Numbered from the stretch's first letter, positions 43,184 through 53,885 are shown. The stretch: DNA of 64,000 bases from an uncultured Verrucomicrobiota bacterium (GCA_903873415.1 CAIQOK010000021.1:88764-152763), one strand, 5' to 3'. Notes: generated by a model not told the origin, from the sequence alone. Numbers and translations are program-made.

Positions 43184-45022
43184 ATGAGCGACACAACGAC
43201 CGCGGCTTCGATTCCCGAGGAAGCCCCCAAAATTTCCAATATTTCCGAGGCTATCATCCGTATTGCCGGCAACTCCCAAGACGGCATTCAGGCCATTGGT
43301 GGTTTTCTCGCCCGTTTGGCCGGCCGCAGCGAGCAGGAGGTCATGACTTTTATGACCATCCCCTCGACGATTTCGGGCGGGCCCTCCATCTTTCAGGTCC
43401 GGATCGGCTCGGGCGAGGTCCTCAGTGCCGGGGACGAAGCGGACGTGCTTCTGGCCTTCTACCAGCATTCCTACGAGGGGCACATCAACTCCCTCAAAAA
43501 GGGCGGCATCGTGCTCTTCGACGCCGACCATATCGAACCCAATCCCGAGTGGCAAAGCCAGTATCATCACGTTGCCATTCCCATTTCCAGCCTGACCATC
43601 GAAGCGATTGGTGGCACGGCCAAGGACAAGGGTAAAAACATTTTCTCCTTGGGCCTGATCGCCCGGATGTTTGATCTGAACATTCCGAAGCTGGAAAAGC
43701 TGATTCATGAGAGGTTCGGGGGCAAGGATGAGAGCATTGAGAAAAACGCACTGCTGGCTTTCCACGCCGGATATGGTTTTTCGGTCGGCAATCTTATTGA
43801 GACCTTCCGTTTCAAGGACAGTTCCAAGAAAGACGGACACCAGGTTGTCATGAACGGCAACGAAGCCCTGGCCTTGGGGCTCATCGCGGCGGGCGTTCGG
43901 TTCGGCGCTGGCTATCCCATCACGCCCTGGTCGGACATCATGGAGGCCTTGCGCCGTGAGCTTCCCAAATACGGCGGATCCTTCATTCAGTGCGAGGATG
44001 AGATCGCCTCGGTCTCAATGGCGATTGGTGCCGGGTATGCCGGCCGCGTGGCGGTCACCGGTTCAAGCGGTCCGGGCATCGCCCTGAAAACCGAGGCCAT
44101 TGGCTGGGCCGGCATGGCCGAGGTTCCCTTGGTGGTGGTGAACATTCAGCGCGGCGGCCCCTCGACGGGCATGCCTACCAACATTGAGCAATCCGATCTC
44201 AACATTTCCTGCTATGGCGGCCACGGCGATTCCCCCCGCGTGGTGATCGCCCCCTCCAACGTGGAGGACTGCTTTTACTCGGCAATCGAGGCGGTGAATG
44301 TGGCCCGCAAATACAACACACCGGTGTTCATTTTGAGCGATCAAGCCATCGCGACCCGCATCGAGGCCTTCACCGAGCCCAATCTTGAAAAGGTTTGCCA
44401 GGACATCTCCCCCGACTTGTCCACGGTGGCCGATCACAAGCCCTATGATTTGTCCACGCCGGACGGCACCGTGAAGCGGGTGGTGCCGGGCACGCGCATT
44501 CTGAGCGGGAAATACCCCATCGCGACCGGGCTGGAGCACGATGAATTGGGGCATCCCACCGGCTCTCCGAAACTGCACATGCAGATGACTGCCAAGCGGC
44601 GCAAGAAATTCCAATCCCTCGCCGCGACGCTGCCGACCCCGAAAATTCACGGCCCTGCCGAAGGCGACGTCCTGCTGGTCGGCTGGGGGTCCACGGAGGG
44701 TCCTATTTGCGAGGCCGTGGATCGTGCCCGGGCAGCCGGCCAGAGTGTTTCCTCCATCAACATCCGGCACATCAGCCCGTTGCCGCCCGGTCTGGAGGAT
44801 ATCTTCTCCCGTTTCCGCCATGTTTTTGTGGTTGAAATCAACGATGAAGGCATCTATGGGATTGGAGGCCAGTTGGCCACTCTCCTGCGCTCCCGCTTTT
44901 GCAACCCGGCCATCCGCGGCATCAACAAAACCGACGGACTCACTTGGAAGGTCAAGGAAATCCTGACCCGGGTGAATGAAAGGCTCGCGGAGTCCGACCT
45001 CAAATCCGCCGCACTGGCCTGA
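43184..45022 (+). CDS. korA: 2-oxoacid:ferredoxin oxidoreductase, fused gamma/alpha subunit (KorA type)
   Basis: This 612-residue protein has an N-terminal gamma domain (IRIAGNSQDGIQAIGGFLAR, residues ~25-44) joined to an alpha domain. The alpha domain opens near residue 225 with FGAGYPITPWSDIMEAL and contains QCEDEIASVSMAIGAGYAG and QRGGPSTGMPT. The arrangement matches 2-oxoglutarate ferredoxin oxidoreductase large subunits. The enzyme converts a 2-oxoacid to its acyl-CoA using ferredoxin as electron acceptor, or the reverse. korB follows 30 bp on. Substrate (2-oxoglutarate rather than pyruvate) is inferred from family resemblance. The ATG at 43184 follows CAGG. Confidence 0.9.
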   Translation: MSDTTTAASIPEEAPKISNISEAIIRIAGNSQDGIQAIGGFLARLAGRSEQEVMTFMTIPSTISGGPSIFQVRIGSGEVLSAGDEADVLLAFYQHSYEGHINSLKKGGIVLFDADHIEPNPEWQSQYHHVAIPISSLTIEAIGGTAKDKGKNIFSLGLIARMFDLNIPKLEKLIHERFGGKDESIEKNALLAFHAGYGFSVGNLIETFRFKDSSKKDGHQVVMNGNEALALGLIAAGVRFGAGYPITPWSDIMEALRRELPKYGGSFIQCEDEIASVSMAIGAGYAGRVAVTGSSGPGIALKTEAIGWAGMAEVPLVVVNIQRGGPSTGMPTNIEQSDLNISCYGGHGDSPRVVIAPSNVEDCFYSAIEAVNVARKYNTPVFILSDQAIATRIEAFTEPNLEKVCQDISPDLSTVADHKPYDLSTPDGTVKRVVPGTRILSGKYPIATGLEHDELGHPTGSPKLHMQMTAKRRKKFQSLAATLPTPKIHGPAEGDVLLVGWGSTEGPICEAVDRARAAGQSVSSINIRHISPLPPGLEDIFSRFRHVFVVEINDEGIYGIGGQLATLLRSRFCNPAIRGINKTDGLTWKVKEILTRVNERLAESDLKSAALA

Positions 45023-45051
45023 TCGTCTAATTTAGCAACCCCGATTTGATT

Positions 45052-45996
45052 ATGAGTTCTTCCACCTCCGAAATCCCTGTTCCGTCTGGCACCCTCGCGG
45101 CCGTCAACCCGGCTGCCGACGCCGAGCGCAAGGGGCTGACCAAGAAAGAAATCGCGGCCGATCACCCCACTTGGTGCCCGGGCTGCGGCGATTTCTCCGT
45201 GCTGGCCCTGTATTTCAAACTGATTGAGAAGCGCAAGCTCTGGCACGAGAAAATCACCACGATTGCAGGCATCGGCTGCTCCAGCCGCTTCCCTTATTTC
45301 GTTCAGGCGCACGGCGCCCACTATATCCACGGTCGCGCCCTTTCCTTCGCCAGCGGCGTCTCTCTTTCCCGCCCCGATCTGCACCTCTTTGTTTTTGGCG
45401 GTGACGGCGACGCATTCTCGATCGGGGGCAATCATTTCAGTCATACCGCCCGTAAGAACATCAAGATGACCTACGTGGTGATGGACAACTGGGTCTATGG
45501 CCTGACAAAAAAGCAGACCTCGCCCACCTCTCCGCTCGGGTTCAAGAGCAAGACCGACCAGTGGGGCGCTGTGGATTACCCCATCAATCCGATGAAACAG
45601 GCCATTGCCGCCGGCGCCTCCTTCGTCGCACGCACCACCCATACCAATCCCAATCACGTTCTGCAGATGATGGAGGCCGCGATGGATCACGACGGATTCG
45701 GTTTCATCGAATGCCTGAGTGAATGCGTTGAATTTTACGAAGGCGCCTTTGATGCCAGCAACCCCCGCAAGGGTGGCAGCTTCAAGGAGGTCCCCAAGGA
45801 CCACGATGTCACCGATGAGCTGGCGGCCTATAAGCTCGCCGGTGAGGAGTTTCCCGGCTATTTCGGTGTTTTTTACAAAAACATCAAGCCGACCAAGAAC
45901 GCAAAGGAAGCCGGAATCGTCAAGAATTTACAGGAAAAGTATAAAGGCCTGCAGGACTGGCAAATCCTCCAGAAAACCTTTGACCGGATGAAATAA
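45052..45996 (+). CDS. korB: 2-oxoacid:ferredoxin oxidoreductase beta subunit (KorB type)
   Basis: This 314-residue protein has the thiamine-diphosphate-binding beta-subunit pattern: HPTWCPGCGDFSVLALYF near residue 40, then GIGCSSRFPYFV and FGGDGDAFSIGGNHFSH. Cys residues in CPGCG and GIGCS are the likely iron-sulfur ligands. It completes the korA-korB enzyme. The start is the ATG at 45052, two codons after a TTG. A strong terminator follows at 46017-46046. Confidence 0.93.
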   Translation: MSSSTSEIPVPSGTLAAVNPAADAERKGLTKKEIAADHPTWCPGCGDFSVLALYFKLIEKRKLWHEKITTIAGIGCSSRFPYFVQAHGAHYIHGRALSFASGVSLSRPDLHLFVFGGDGDAFSIGGNHFSHTARKNIKMTYVVMDNWVYGLTKKQTSPTSPLGFKSKTDQWGAVDYPINPMKQAIAAGASFVARTTHTNPNHVLQMMEAAMDHDGFGFIECLSECVEFYEGAFDASNPRKGGSFKEVPKDHDVTDELAAYKLAGEEFPGYFGVFYKNIKPTKNAKEAGIVKNLQEKYKGLQDWQILQKTFDRMK

Positions 45997-46016
45997 AATC
46001 CACAGGGCAGGCGCAG

Positions 46017-46046
46017 GAGCCCCGGAGTTGGCCGGGGCTCTTTTTT
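46017..46046 (+). terminator. Rho-independent terminator after korB
   Basis: Perfect arms GAGCCCCGG and CCGGGGCTC enclose loop AGTTGG and are followed by six T. It lies 21 bp after the korB stop. Confidence 0.93.
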
Positions 46047-46118
46047 GCCCGCGCAGGGTCGCGGAACCGTCGTCATTTAATACGTGAAACCCGCCACGAA
46101 GTATGGCATTAGTAGCCC

Positions 46119-46616
46119 ATGCCGATTTACGAATTCGCCTGCCCGAAGTGCCGTAAAATCTTCAGCTTCCTTTCAAAACGTGTGACTCCCGACCGGTTGC
46201 CCGCCTGCCCCTCGTGCGGCAGCCGCAAAATGTCCAAACAGGTCACCCGCTTTGCCATGACGCGCGGTCTCTCCGAACCCGCCGCCCCGGCCGACGGATC
46301 CCCGGATCCAGCCATGCCGGACATGGACGATCCCCGGATAGGGCGGGCAATGGCTGAGATGGAACGCGACATGGAGCATCTGGATGAGAACAATCCCAGG
46401 CACATGGCCCATATGATAAGGAAAATGAAGGATCTCATGCCCCCGGGTGCCATGCCCAAGGAACTGGATGCGGCCATCAAGCGTCTTGAAGCGGGCGAGG
46501 ATCCCGAGAAAATCGAGGCGGACATGGGGGATCTGTTGGGCGATTTCATGGGGGGTGAGGATGGCGGGGCTGGTGGCGGAGCTTACACGAAGGACGGCGG
46601 ACTTTATGATTACTGA
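46119..46616 (+). CDS. FmdB-family zinc-ribbon protein with Met-rich acidic tail
   Basis: This 165-residue protein opens with MPIYEFACPKCRKIFSF, and a second Cys pair in PACPSCGS completes a four-Cys zinc ribbon (residues 8-35). This is the FmdB-type putative regulatory domain. The rest is Met- and acid-rich (MAEMERDMEHLDENNPRHMA and following), ending in a Gly-rich stretch. The function of such proteins is not settled. It lies after a terminator and 30 bp before the Nudix gene, so it may begin a new unit. Confidence 0.8.
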   Translation: MPIYEFACPKCRKIFSFLSKRVTPDRLPACPSCGSRKMSKQVTRFAMTRGLSEPAAPADGSPDPAMPDMDDPRIGRAMAEMERDMEHLDENNPRHMAHMIRKMKDLMPPGAMPKELDAAIKRLEAGEDPEKIEADMGDLLGDFMGGEDGGAGGGAYTKDGGLYDY

Positions 46617-46646
46617 GGGGATTGCGTTGGGTTTTCTTTTTTAGCC

Positions 46647-47105
46647 ATGGCTCATTTGCACGAGAAAATTGATTTCACGGTGGCGATCTTTGTTGTTCAT
46701 GAGCAGAGGGTTTTGGTGGTTCACCACCGGAAACTCGACAAATGGCTGCCGCTGGGCGGGCATATCGAATTGGATGAGGACCCGGAACAGGCCGCTGTCC
46801 GCGAGGCTTTCGAAGAAAGCGGGTTGGAGGTTGAACTGATTGGAGAACGCCCGCCCACCACCGGGCCTGGCACCCGGGCCCTGATTGCGCCGCGCTTTCT
46901 GGACATTCATAGGATCAGCGACAGCCATGAGCACATTGGGATGATTTATTGGGCGCGACCGCGGCGCGGGGTGGTCACGCTGGCGACCGGGGAGCATCAT
47001 GATATCCGCTGGTGTTCCGGGGCTGAATTGGAGGGGCTGCAGCCGTTGATGAGCGGGGCGGTCAAGTGGTATTGCCGCAAGGCCCTCGAGGAAGTCGGGT
47101 GTTGA
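46647..47105 (+). CDS. Nudix hydrolase (second)
   Basis: This 152-residue protein has a full Nudix box: GGHIELDEDPEQAAVREAF followed by EESGLE, matching G-x5-E-x7-REUxEExGU. It is unrelated in detail to the 40.7-kb Nudix protein. The fold begins with a beta-strand rich stretch (FTVAIFVVHEQRVLVVHHRK). The likely substrate is a nucleotide diphosphate derivative; unspecified. The MFS gene begins 25 bp downstream. Confidence 0.88.
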   Translation: MAHLHEKIDFTVAIFVVHEQRVLVVHHRKLDKWLPLGGHIELDEDPEQAAVREAFEESGLEVELIGERPPTTGPGTRALIAPRFLDIHRISDSHEHIGMIYWARPRRGVVTLATGEHHDIRWCSGAELEGLQPLMSGAVKWYCRKALEEVGC

Positions 47106-47130
47106 GATTGCGGTTGCCTTCCTTTCCCCC

Positions 47131-48318
47131 ATGTCGATTCAAGATCTCAAGCGCGGCTATCTGGCTCTGACCGTGCTCAACACGTTGGCGGCCTCCTATT
47201 TTTTCAATTATCTTTTTTTCTTTCTCCATGACCGTTTCGGCTTCGGCAACCGGGGAAACCTCTGGGTCTCTGCGATGCATGGGGCGGTCTATGTGGTGTC
47301 GGCCTGGCAGTGCGGGAAGTTTGCCCAGCGGCGCGGCTTGCTCAACAGTCTGAAGATCGGGTTCGGCAGTCTGGCGCTTCTGATGGTGGTGGCCGGGTTG
47401 CTGGATTCGGCCGCCGGTGTTCTGTGCGTGTTTGCGGTTTACAGTTGCGTGCTCCTCTTCACTTGGCCCGCTTTGGAGGCGCTGACCAGCGAGGGGGAGA
47501 CCCCTGCGGGGGTGCAGTACCGGGTTGGCCTCTATAATTGCACATGGTCCGCCGCCGCAGCATTGGCGTATTTCACCGGAGGGAGCCTCTATGAGTGCTT
47601 CGGGCGGGGCGCGGTTTTTTGGGTGCCTGCCGGGCTTTTTTCCTGCCAGCTCGTTTTGACTTTTTGGCTCGCCCGCAAGGCCGCCCTCGGCCCCACTCCT
47701 GCCACCGAATCCGTGCATGAGCCAACGCCCTGTTCGAAGGAGGCGGCAGCCGGGCAGGGGGTTCGGCCGGCGGTTTTCTTGAAAATGGCCTGGCTGGCAA
47801 ATCCTTTTTCCTACGTAGCCCTGAACACTTTGCTGGCGGTGATGCCTGGGGTCGGGGACCGGTTGGGGCTCTCGCCCAGGGAGGTGGGCTGGTTCTGCTC
47901 AATCTGGCAGTTCGGGCGCCTGGCGGCGTTTATTGTGTTGTGGCGGTGGACCGGTTGGCATTATCGGTTTGGCTGGTTGCTCGCCGCTTTTCTCGCTCTG
48001 ATCGCCAGCTTCATTCTGATTTTGATGTCGGTGCAGATTTGGTTGGTGGTGGCGGCACAGGTGTTTCTCGGACTGGCTTCGGGTTTGATTTACTATTCCT
48101 CGCTTTTTTACTCGATGGATGCGGGGGATACCAAGGGCGAGCATGGCGGATTGCACGAGGCTTTTATCGGCGCGGGGATTTTCGCCGGCCCGGCCGCGGG
48201 GGCGGCGGCATTGACTTTGCTTCCGCACTCGGCTCACGCCGCCACATGGACTGTCTCGGGCCTACTGGCCATCGGATTGGGTGGACTGGTCTGGTTGCGA
48301 TTGAGGCACGCCAAGTAA
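47131..48318 (+). CDS. Major facilitator superfamily transporter
   Basis: This 395-residue protein has about twelve hydrophobic segments in two halves, separated by a ~45-residue hydrophilic loop (residues ~190-230, TPATESVHEPTPCSKEAAA). It has no strong signature for a defined substrate group. It probably exports or imports a small molecule across the inner membrane. It follows the Nudix gene by 25 bp, with fabI ~185 bp downstream. Confidence 0.85.
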   Translation: MSIQDLKRGYLALTVLNTLAASYFFNYLFFFLHDRFGFGNRGNLWVSAMHGAVYVVSAWQCGKFAQRRGLLNSLKIGFGSLALLMVVAGLLDSAAGVLCVFAVYSCVLLFTWPALEALTSEGETPAGVQYRVGLYNCTWSAAAALAYFTGGSLYECFGRGAVFWVPAGLFSCQLVLTFWLARKAALGPTPATESVHEPTPCSKEAAAGQGVRPAVFLKMAWLANPFSYVALNTLLAVMPGVGDRLGLSPREVGWFCSIWQFGRLAAFIVLWRWTGWHYRFGWLLAAFLALIASFILILMSVQIWLVVAAQVFLGLASGLIYYSSLFYSMDAGDTKGEHGGLHEAFIGAGIFAGPAAGAAALTLLPHSAHAATWTVSGLLAIGLGGLVWLRLRHAK

Positions 48319-48502
48319 GGATTCGCCTGTCCGCTTCGGATCCGTTTTGGGGATGACTCCGGGGCGGTTGTCAGTTTTTTCCTTCGCGAAATGAGTGTCA
48401 TCTGTTTTGAAGCGGCCGCCGCGCCGCGATCCGGCCGACAATCGGTCTTGCGCGCGGCCCGCTTTTTCCGACATGATCCCCCCTGCAAACTCGCAATCAT
48501 TT

Positions 48503-49273
48503 ATGGGAACACTGGACGGAAAAATCGGGATTGTCTTCGGCGTTGCTAACAAACGTTCGATTGCTTGGGCTATCGCTCAGGCGTGGCATAAACAGGGTGC
48601 CACTCTGGCTTTCACCTACCAAGGGGAGAGACTCAAGGAAAACGTCGAGGAACTCGCCGGCACCTTTGGCAGCGACACTCTGCTCATGCCTTGCGATGTG
48701 ACACGGGATGACGATATCGCCGCGGTGTTCAAGACGGTTGGCGCAAAATTCGGAAGATTGCATCTGCTGCTCCATTCCGTTGCTTTCGCGCCCAAAGACG
48801 CGCTCGAGGGCGAGTTTGTCAACACCACCCGCGAAGCCTATCGCATCGCCCACGATATCAGCGCCTATTCCCTCGTCGCCCTGGCGCGCGGGGCGGCCCC
48901 GCTCATGGCCGAGGGCGGCAGCATCGTGGCGATGAGCTATTACGGCGCGGAGAAGGTGGTGCCGCACTACAACGTGATGGGCGTGGCCAAGGCTTCGCTT
49001 GAGGCCGGCACCCGCTACCTTGCCTATGACCTCGGCCCCAAAAAAATCCGGGTCAATTGCATCAGCGCCGGTCCGGTCAATACTCTCGCTGCCCGCGGCA
49101 TCAGTGGTTTCAGCGAGATGCTCAGGCATTACGAAGCCCACGCGCCGCTCAAGCGCAACGTCCTTCCCGAGGAGTTGGGCGCCACGGGCGTGTTTCTCGC
49201 CAGCGATGGCGCTGCAGCCATCACGGGTCAGGTGATTTACGTGGACGCAGGTTACCAGATCATGGGGATGTGA
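48503..49273 (+). CDS. fabI: Enoyl-[acyl-carrier-protein] reductase FabI
   Basis: This 256-residue protein has the FabI cofactor motif GVANKRSIAWAIA near residue 13 and the active-site Tyr-x6-Lys in YNVMGVAKA, preceded by the conserved YYGAEKVVPH. It reduces trans-2-enoyl-ACP in fatty-acid elongation. The ATG at 48503 gives MGTLDGKIGIVFGVANK; the longer open frame upstream has a poor leader and is rejected. It is convergent with the old-yellow-enzyme gene. Confidence 0.95.
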   Translation: MGTLDGKIGIVFGVANKRSIAWAIAQAWHKQGATLAFTYQGERLKENVEELAGTFGSDTLLMPCDVTRDDDIAAVFKTVGAKFGRLHLLLHSVAFAPKDALEGEFVNTTREAYRIAHDISAYSLVALARGAAPLMAEGGSIVAMSYYGAEKVVPHYNVMGVAKASLEAGTRYLAYDLGPKKIRVNCISAGPVNTLAARGISGFSEMLRHYEAHAPLKRNVLPEELGATGVFLASDGAAAITGQVIYVDAGYQIMGM

Positions 49274-49306
49274 GAGCGGGTGGCGCGTTGGGTCCCGCCC
49301 GACTTC

Positions 49307-50434
<1,128 letters not shown>

Positions 50435-50444
50435 TCAGGCCGGT

Positions 50445-51965
50445 CTATTTCGCCGGCGACAGGGGAAGGGGGCGCATGGTCAGTGGATCGCGCAGAGGCA
50501 ATTCGGTGAACTTGCCTCCGGTCAGTTCCTGGAGTTTCACAGGGTGACCGGGTTGGCCGAGAAGCATCTCCTCCTTATTGCCCACGGCGAGAATGACCAG
50601 TTTATCCAAGGTGAGATATTTTCTGGCCACGCGCTGCACATCCGCCCCGGTGACGGCGGCGAGCCTGCTGCGGTAATTTTTCCAATAGTCGGGATGGGTG
50701 GCGTAGCGGCCGGTGAATTCGTCCTGCGCGAAGATTGCCGCGGTCTGGCCCTTGGTGGCGAAGGCCCGGGGGAACCGGTCGATAAAGCCGTGCTTGGAGG
50801 TGTTGAGCTCCTGGTCGCTCACCGGTTCGGCGGCGATGCGGCGGATTTCCTCCATGGCCAGCGAGGCCGCATAACCCACGGTGCGTGATTTGGACTGGAA
50901 CCCAACGCTGAAAGTCAGGGGATAATAGGTGCCGCCCGCAAAGGTGGAATGCGCATCGTAGGCCAAGCCCTCTTCGCCACGAACCCGGTTGACGATGCGT
51001 GAGTTGAATCCACCCCCCAAAATGTCGTTCATCACCGCCACGGCGAAGTAATCCGGATTGTCCCGGCGGACGCCCGGCAGGAGCATCGAAACCCGGCCCT
51101 GATTGACTTCGGGCTTGTTGACCAGATAAACGCCCGGCGCGGCAAAGACCGTGTTGGTCGGCACCGCCACCGGGGGTTTGCCCGCAAACGGCCAGCCGCT
51201 GAAAAGCGCGTTGAGCTTGCCGATCATTTCAGCGCGATCAAAGTCCCCGTTCACCGCCACGATGAGGTTTGAGGGATAAAACCAGGCCTGATGAAAGGCG
51301 GCGAGATCAGCCGGGGTGATGGACTGGATGGAGGCTGCGGTAGGCTGCCGGTTTTCCCAGAAGTGCTCGCCGTAGGCGAGAAAACCCGCCTCGCGCCCTT
51401 CGATCCCGCTGGAATCGTCGTTGCGCTGCTGCATGTCCTGAAGGAGTTGCTGTTTGCGCAACTCGATTTTGTCGGCCTGAAACCGCGGCGCCGTCAGCAC
51501 CTCGCGCAGAATTCCCAAGCCCTCGTCCACATCCTTGGACAGGAGGTTGAGGGTCACGCTGCCCTGGCTGCCGCTGACGGCGGAGCTCAGGTGTGCCGCC
51601 AGAAAGGCGAGCCGTTCCTCCAGTGCGTCGGCTGATTTGGATTTCGTGCCGCTATGGGTCAGCAGATAGCCGGTCAGATCAGCCAGCCCTTCCTGACCGG
51701 CCGGATCCAGATATTCCCCCGTTTTCACATAGATGGCGATGTTGACCAGAGGCAGTTCGCGGTCGGGCAGGACGTATGCTATGGGGCCGGTGGGAAGCGT
51801 CACGCGGAACCGGGCCTGCGCGGGCGGTTCGTAGTTGAGCGGCGGAAAGGAGAGCTTTTCGGGGCGGTCGGCTATGCCGTTATCCTGCGCGGTTGTCTTC
51901 AGGCTGAAGCCCGCAGAACAGAGCAGGAGCGTCAGCGCGCAGGCGGTCGTCTGGATTTTTTTCAT
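50445..51965 (-). CDS. M16-family protein lacking the zinc motif (inactive partner)
   Basis: This 506-residue protein has a signal peptide (residues ~1-26, ACALTLLLCSAGFSLKTTAQ). Its M16 fold opens with LPDRELPLVNIAIYVKTGEY. The HxxEH metal motif is replaced: the corresponding stretch reads GQEGLADLTGYLLTHSGT. M16 heterodimers often pair an active chain with an inactive one, and the active chain is encoded immediately upstream (43-bp gap). It probably contributes substrate binding in the periplasm. Confidence 0.87.
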   Translation of the reverse strand: MKKIQTTACALTLLLCSAGFSLKTTAQDNGIADRPEKLSFPPLNYEPPAQARFRVTLPTGPIAYVLPDRELPLVNIAIYVKTGEYLDPAGQEGLADLTGYLLTHSGTKSKSADALEERLAFLAAHLSSAVSGSQGSVTLNLLSKDVDEGLGILREVLTAPRFQADKIELRKQQLLQDMQQRNDDSSGIEGREAGFLAYGEHFWENRQPTAASIQSITPADLAAFHQAWFYPSNLIVAVNGDFDRAEMIGKLNALFSGWPFAGKPPVAVPTNTVFAAPGVYLVNKPEVNQGRVSMLLPGVRRDNPDYFAVAVMNDILGGGFNSRIVNRVRGEEGLAYDAHSTFAGGTYYPLTFSVGFQSKSRTVGYAASLAMEEIRRIAAEPVSDQELNTSKHGFIDRFPRAFATKGQTAAIFAQDEFTGRYATHPDYWKNYRSRLAAVTGADVQRVARKYLTLDKLVILAVGNKEEMLLGQPGHPVKLQELTGGKFTELPLRDPLTMRPLPLSPAK

Positions 51966-52008
51966 GAGCGGAAGGGTTTGGAATGGGTGGGGGAAGTCCG
52001 GTGGCGGG

Positions 52009-53565
52009 TTATTCCTTGGCTGCTGTTTTTGGTGCGGTTCCCGCTTTCCGTGTGTAGACGGCCACCGTCCGGTTTTCGGGGGTCAGATATTTTCCCGCCA
52101 CGCGCGCCACTTCGGCGGCGGTGACGGCTTGGAATTTTGGCCCGGCCTCGTTGATCTCGCGCCAGTCGCCCAAACCGTCGTTTTCGATCAGGTGCATGAG
52201 GATGGGGGAGTTGGCTGAGAGCCGGCGGTATTCGGCGGCGGCGAAGTTGTTTTTCACTTTCTGCAGCTCCGACGCCGGCACTGGTTCCAGCTTGAGTGTT
52301 TCCAGGCAGTTGTAGATCCCCTGCTCGACCTCCTCCGGCTTATGCCCCTCGCGCACCTCGCCACTGGCACTGAAGGAGCCTTCCCATTTCTGCGAATTCT
52401 GGCCCGCCCCCACGTCGGTCGCCACGCCGCTGCCCAGCACCAGTTTTTTGTAGAGCCGGCCGGTGCGGTTGGAGAGCAGTTCACCGAGGATTTCCAGGGC
52501 GTAGGAATCCTTGTGGCCGAACGGGACGGTGTGCCAGAGGATCTGCAGTTGCGGATTGGTGTCAGCCTCCGCGTGCATCCTCTTTTCAGCCATTTGTTTG
52601 GGCTCCAGCGTCTTGACATCCGGCGCGGTCTTGCTGCCCCGGGGGATCCGCTCGAAATATTTTCTCACCATGGCCTCGGCGGCCTCAGGCTTGAAGTCTC
52701 CCACCAGGATTAACGTGATGTTTGGCGGGGCGTAGAAGGTGGCGTAAAACTCGTCCGCTTGCGCCTTGGAGATGGCGGCTATGTCCGAGGGCCAGCCCAC
52801 CGTCGGCCAGCTGTAGGGGGCGGACTCCCAGAACATGGCATTGAACTGCTCCTGGAATTTTCCCAGCGGCGTCGAGTCTGTCCGCATGCGGCGCTCCTCG
52901 AACACCACATCCCGCTCCGAATAAAACTCGCGGAAGACCGGATGGAAAATGCGCTCGGATTCCATCCACGCCCACAGTTCAAGTTTGTTGGACGGAACGG
53001 TTTCAAAATAGGCCGTCATGTCTTCGGAGGTGAAGGCGTTCATTCCAGATGCCCCGGCTCCGCTGAGCAGGCGGTCGAACTCGTTTTTAACGATGAATTT
53101 CCGCTCGTCCTCCACCAGTTGCTTGAACCGCGCCTGCAGTTCCCGGTAGCGCGGCGTCCAGTCCTCCGGTTTGAGCAGGTCGTCCATTTCACCCCGGCGC
53201 AGCCGCTTGCGCATCTGGCACTCTTCACTCCGCATTTCGTCCCGGACCTCCTCTTGCTGTTTGAGGATGGCCTGGTCCTTCTCATAATCGCTTGTGCCGA
53301 TGGTGCGGGTGCCCTTGAACATCATGTGCTCGAAGAGATGGGCGATACCAGTCATGCCGGGCTTTTCATTGGAGCTGCCGACATGCGCCACCCAGCCGCC
53401 GGCGATGGTCGGTTCGTCATGACGTTCCACCAGTAGCAGGCGCAGCCCGTTGGACAGGGTTTTTTCCATCACCGGCACTTTTTGGGCTGATGCCGGCCCG
53501 ATCGTTGCCAGCAAAAGGCAGGAAAGCAGAAAAATGGGTTTGTCGCAGCGCTGGTGAGGTGTCAT
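52009..53565 (-). CDS. Zinc-dependent M16 peptidase, catalytically complete
   Basis: This 518-residue protein has a signal peptide (IFLLSCLLLATIGPASAQK, residues ~10-28) and an intact M16 motif HLFEHMMFKGT (HxxEH) near residue 75. The C-terminal half is the typical non-catalytic repeat. It is probably a periplasmic oligopeptidase. The frame opens upstream at 53637, but the ATG at 53565 (MTPHQRCDKPIFLL) precedes a good signal sequence. It is co-directional with the downstream inactive partner. The next gene is divergent. Confidence 0.92.
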   Translation of the reverse strand: MTPHQRCDKPIFLLSCLLLATIGPASAQKVPVMEKTLSNGLRLLLVERHDEPTIAGGWVAHVGSSNEKPGMTGIAHLFEHMMFKGTRTIGTSDYEKDQAILKQQEEVRDEMRSEECQMRKRLRRGEMDDLLKPEDWTPRYRELQARFKQLVEDERKFIVKNEFDRLLSGAGASGMNAFTSEDMTAYFETVPSNKLELWAWMESERIFHPVFREFYSERDVVFEERRMRTDSTPLGKFQEQFNAMFWESAPYSWPTVGWPSDIAAISKAQADEFYATFYAPPNITLILVGDFKPEAAEAMVRKYFERIPRGSKTAPDVKTLEPKQMAEKRMHAEADTNPQLQILWHTVPFGHKDSYALEILGELLSNRTGRLYKKLVLGSGVATDVGAGQNSQKWEGSFSASGEVREGHKPEEVEQGIYNCLETLKLEPVPASELQKVKNNFAAAEYRRLSANSPILMHLIENDGLGDWREINEAGPKFQAVTAAEVARVAGKYLTPENRTVAVYTRKAGTAPKTAAKE

Positions 53566-53885
53566 GACACTTTTTTGAATGGGGCGTTTTACCGGTTTAA
53601 TGGGGCGAAATCTAGCCCGAATCCTTTTAAATTCCAATGGAAATGATGCCGGCGCTCAAAGAGCGTCCTGATGTTGCCGCCCTGGATCGTGCCGCGATTG
53701 CAGAGGTTTTGCCGGTAATCGTTGGCAAACAGGTCTGGAGGCGGGAAAATTCGCTGATGGTGTTGCGCCCCCGGCGCGCGGCGTTCATGCCGCTTGGGCT
53801 CTGGGCAGATCCTCACGCCACGAACATTGGGACTACCTTCTCCGGACATCCATCGTTATGATTGAGCCAGGCCTGACGATCCAAA
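53566..53885. promoter_or_regulatory. Divergent interval between M16 pair and exported protein
   Basis: This is 320 bp between divergent genes, presumably holding promoters for both. I see no -35/-10 pair good enough to name. A 74-codon frame at 53637-53861 is discounted. Confidence 0.35.

Noticed and set aside
43070..43184. Longer korA starting at the TTG at 43070
   Set aside because: The extra 38 residues run through the promoter and hairpin region and do not resemble the family N-terminus; the ATG at 43184 is better.
53637..53861. 74-codon frame between the M16 gene and the exported protein gene
   Set aside because: Low protein-like quality, no ribosome-binding site, and it sits in the divergent promoter region.
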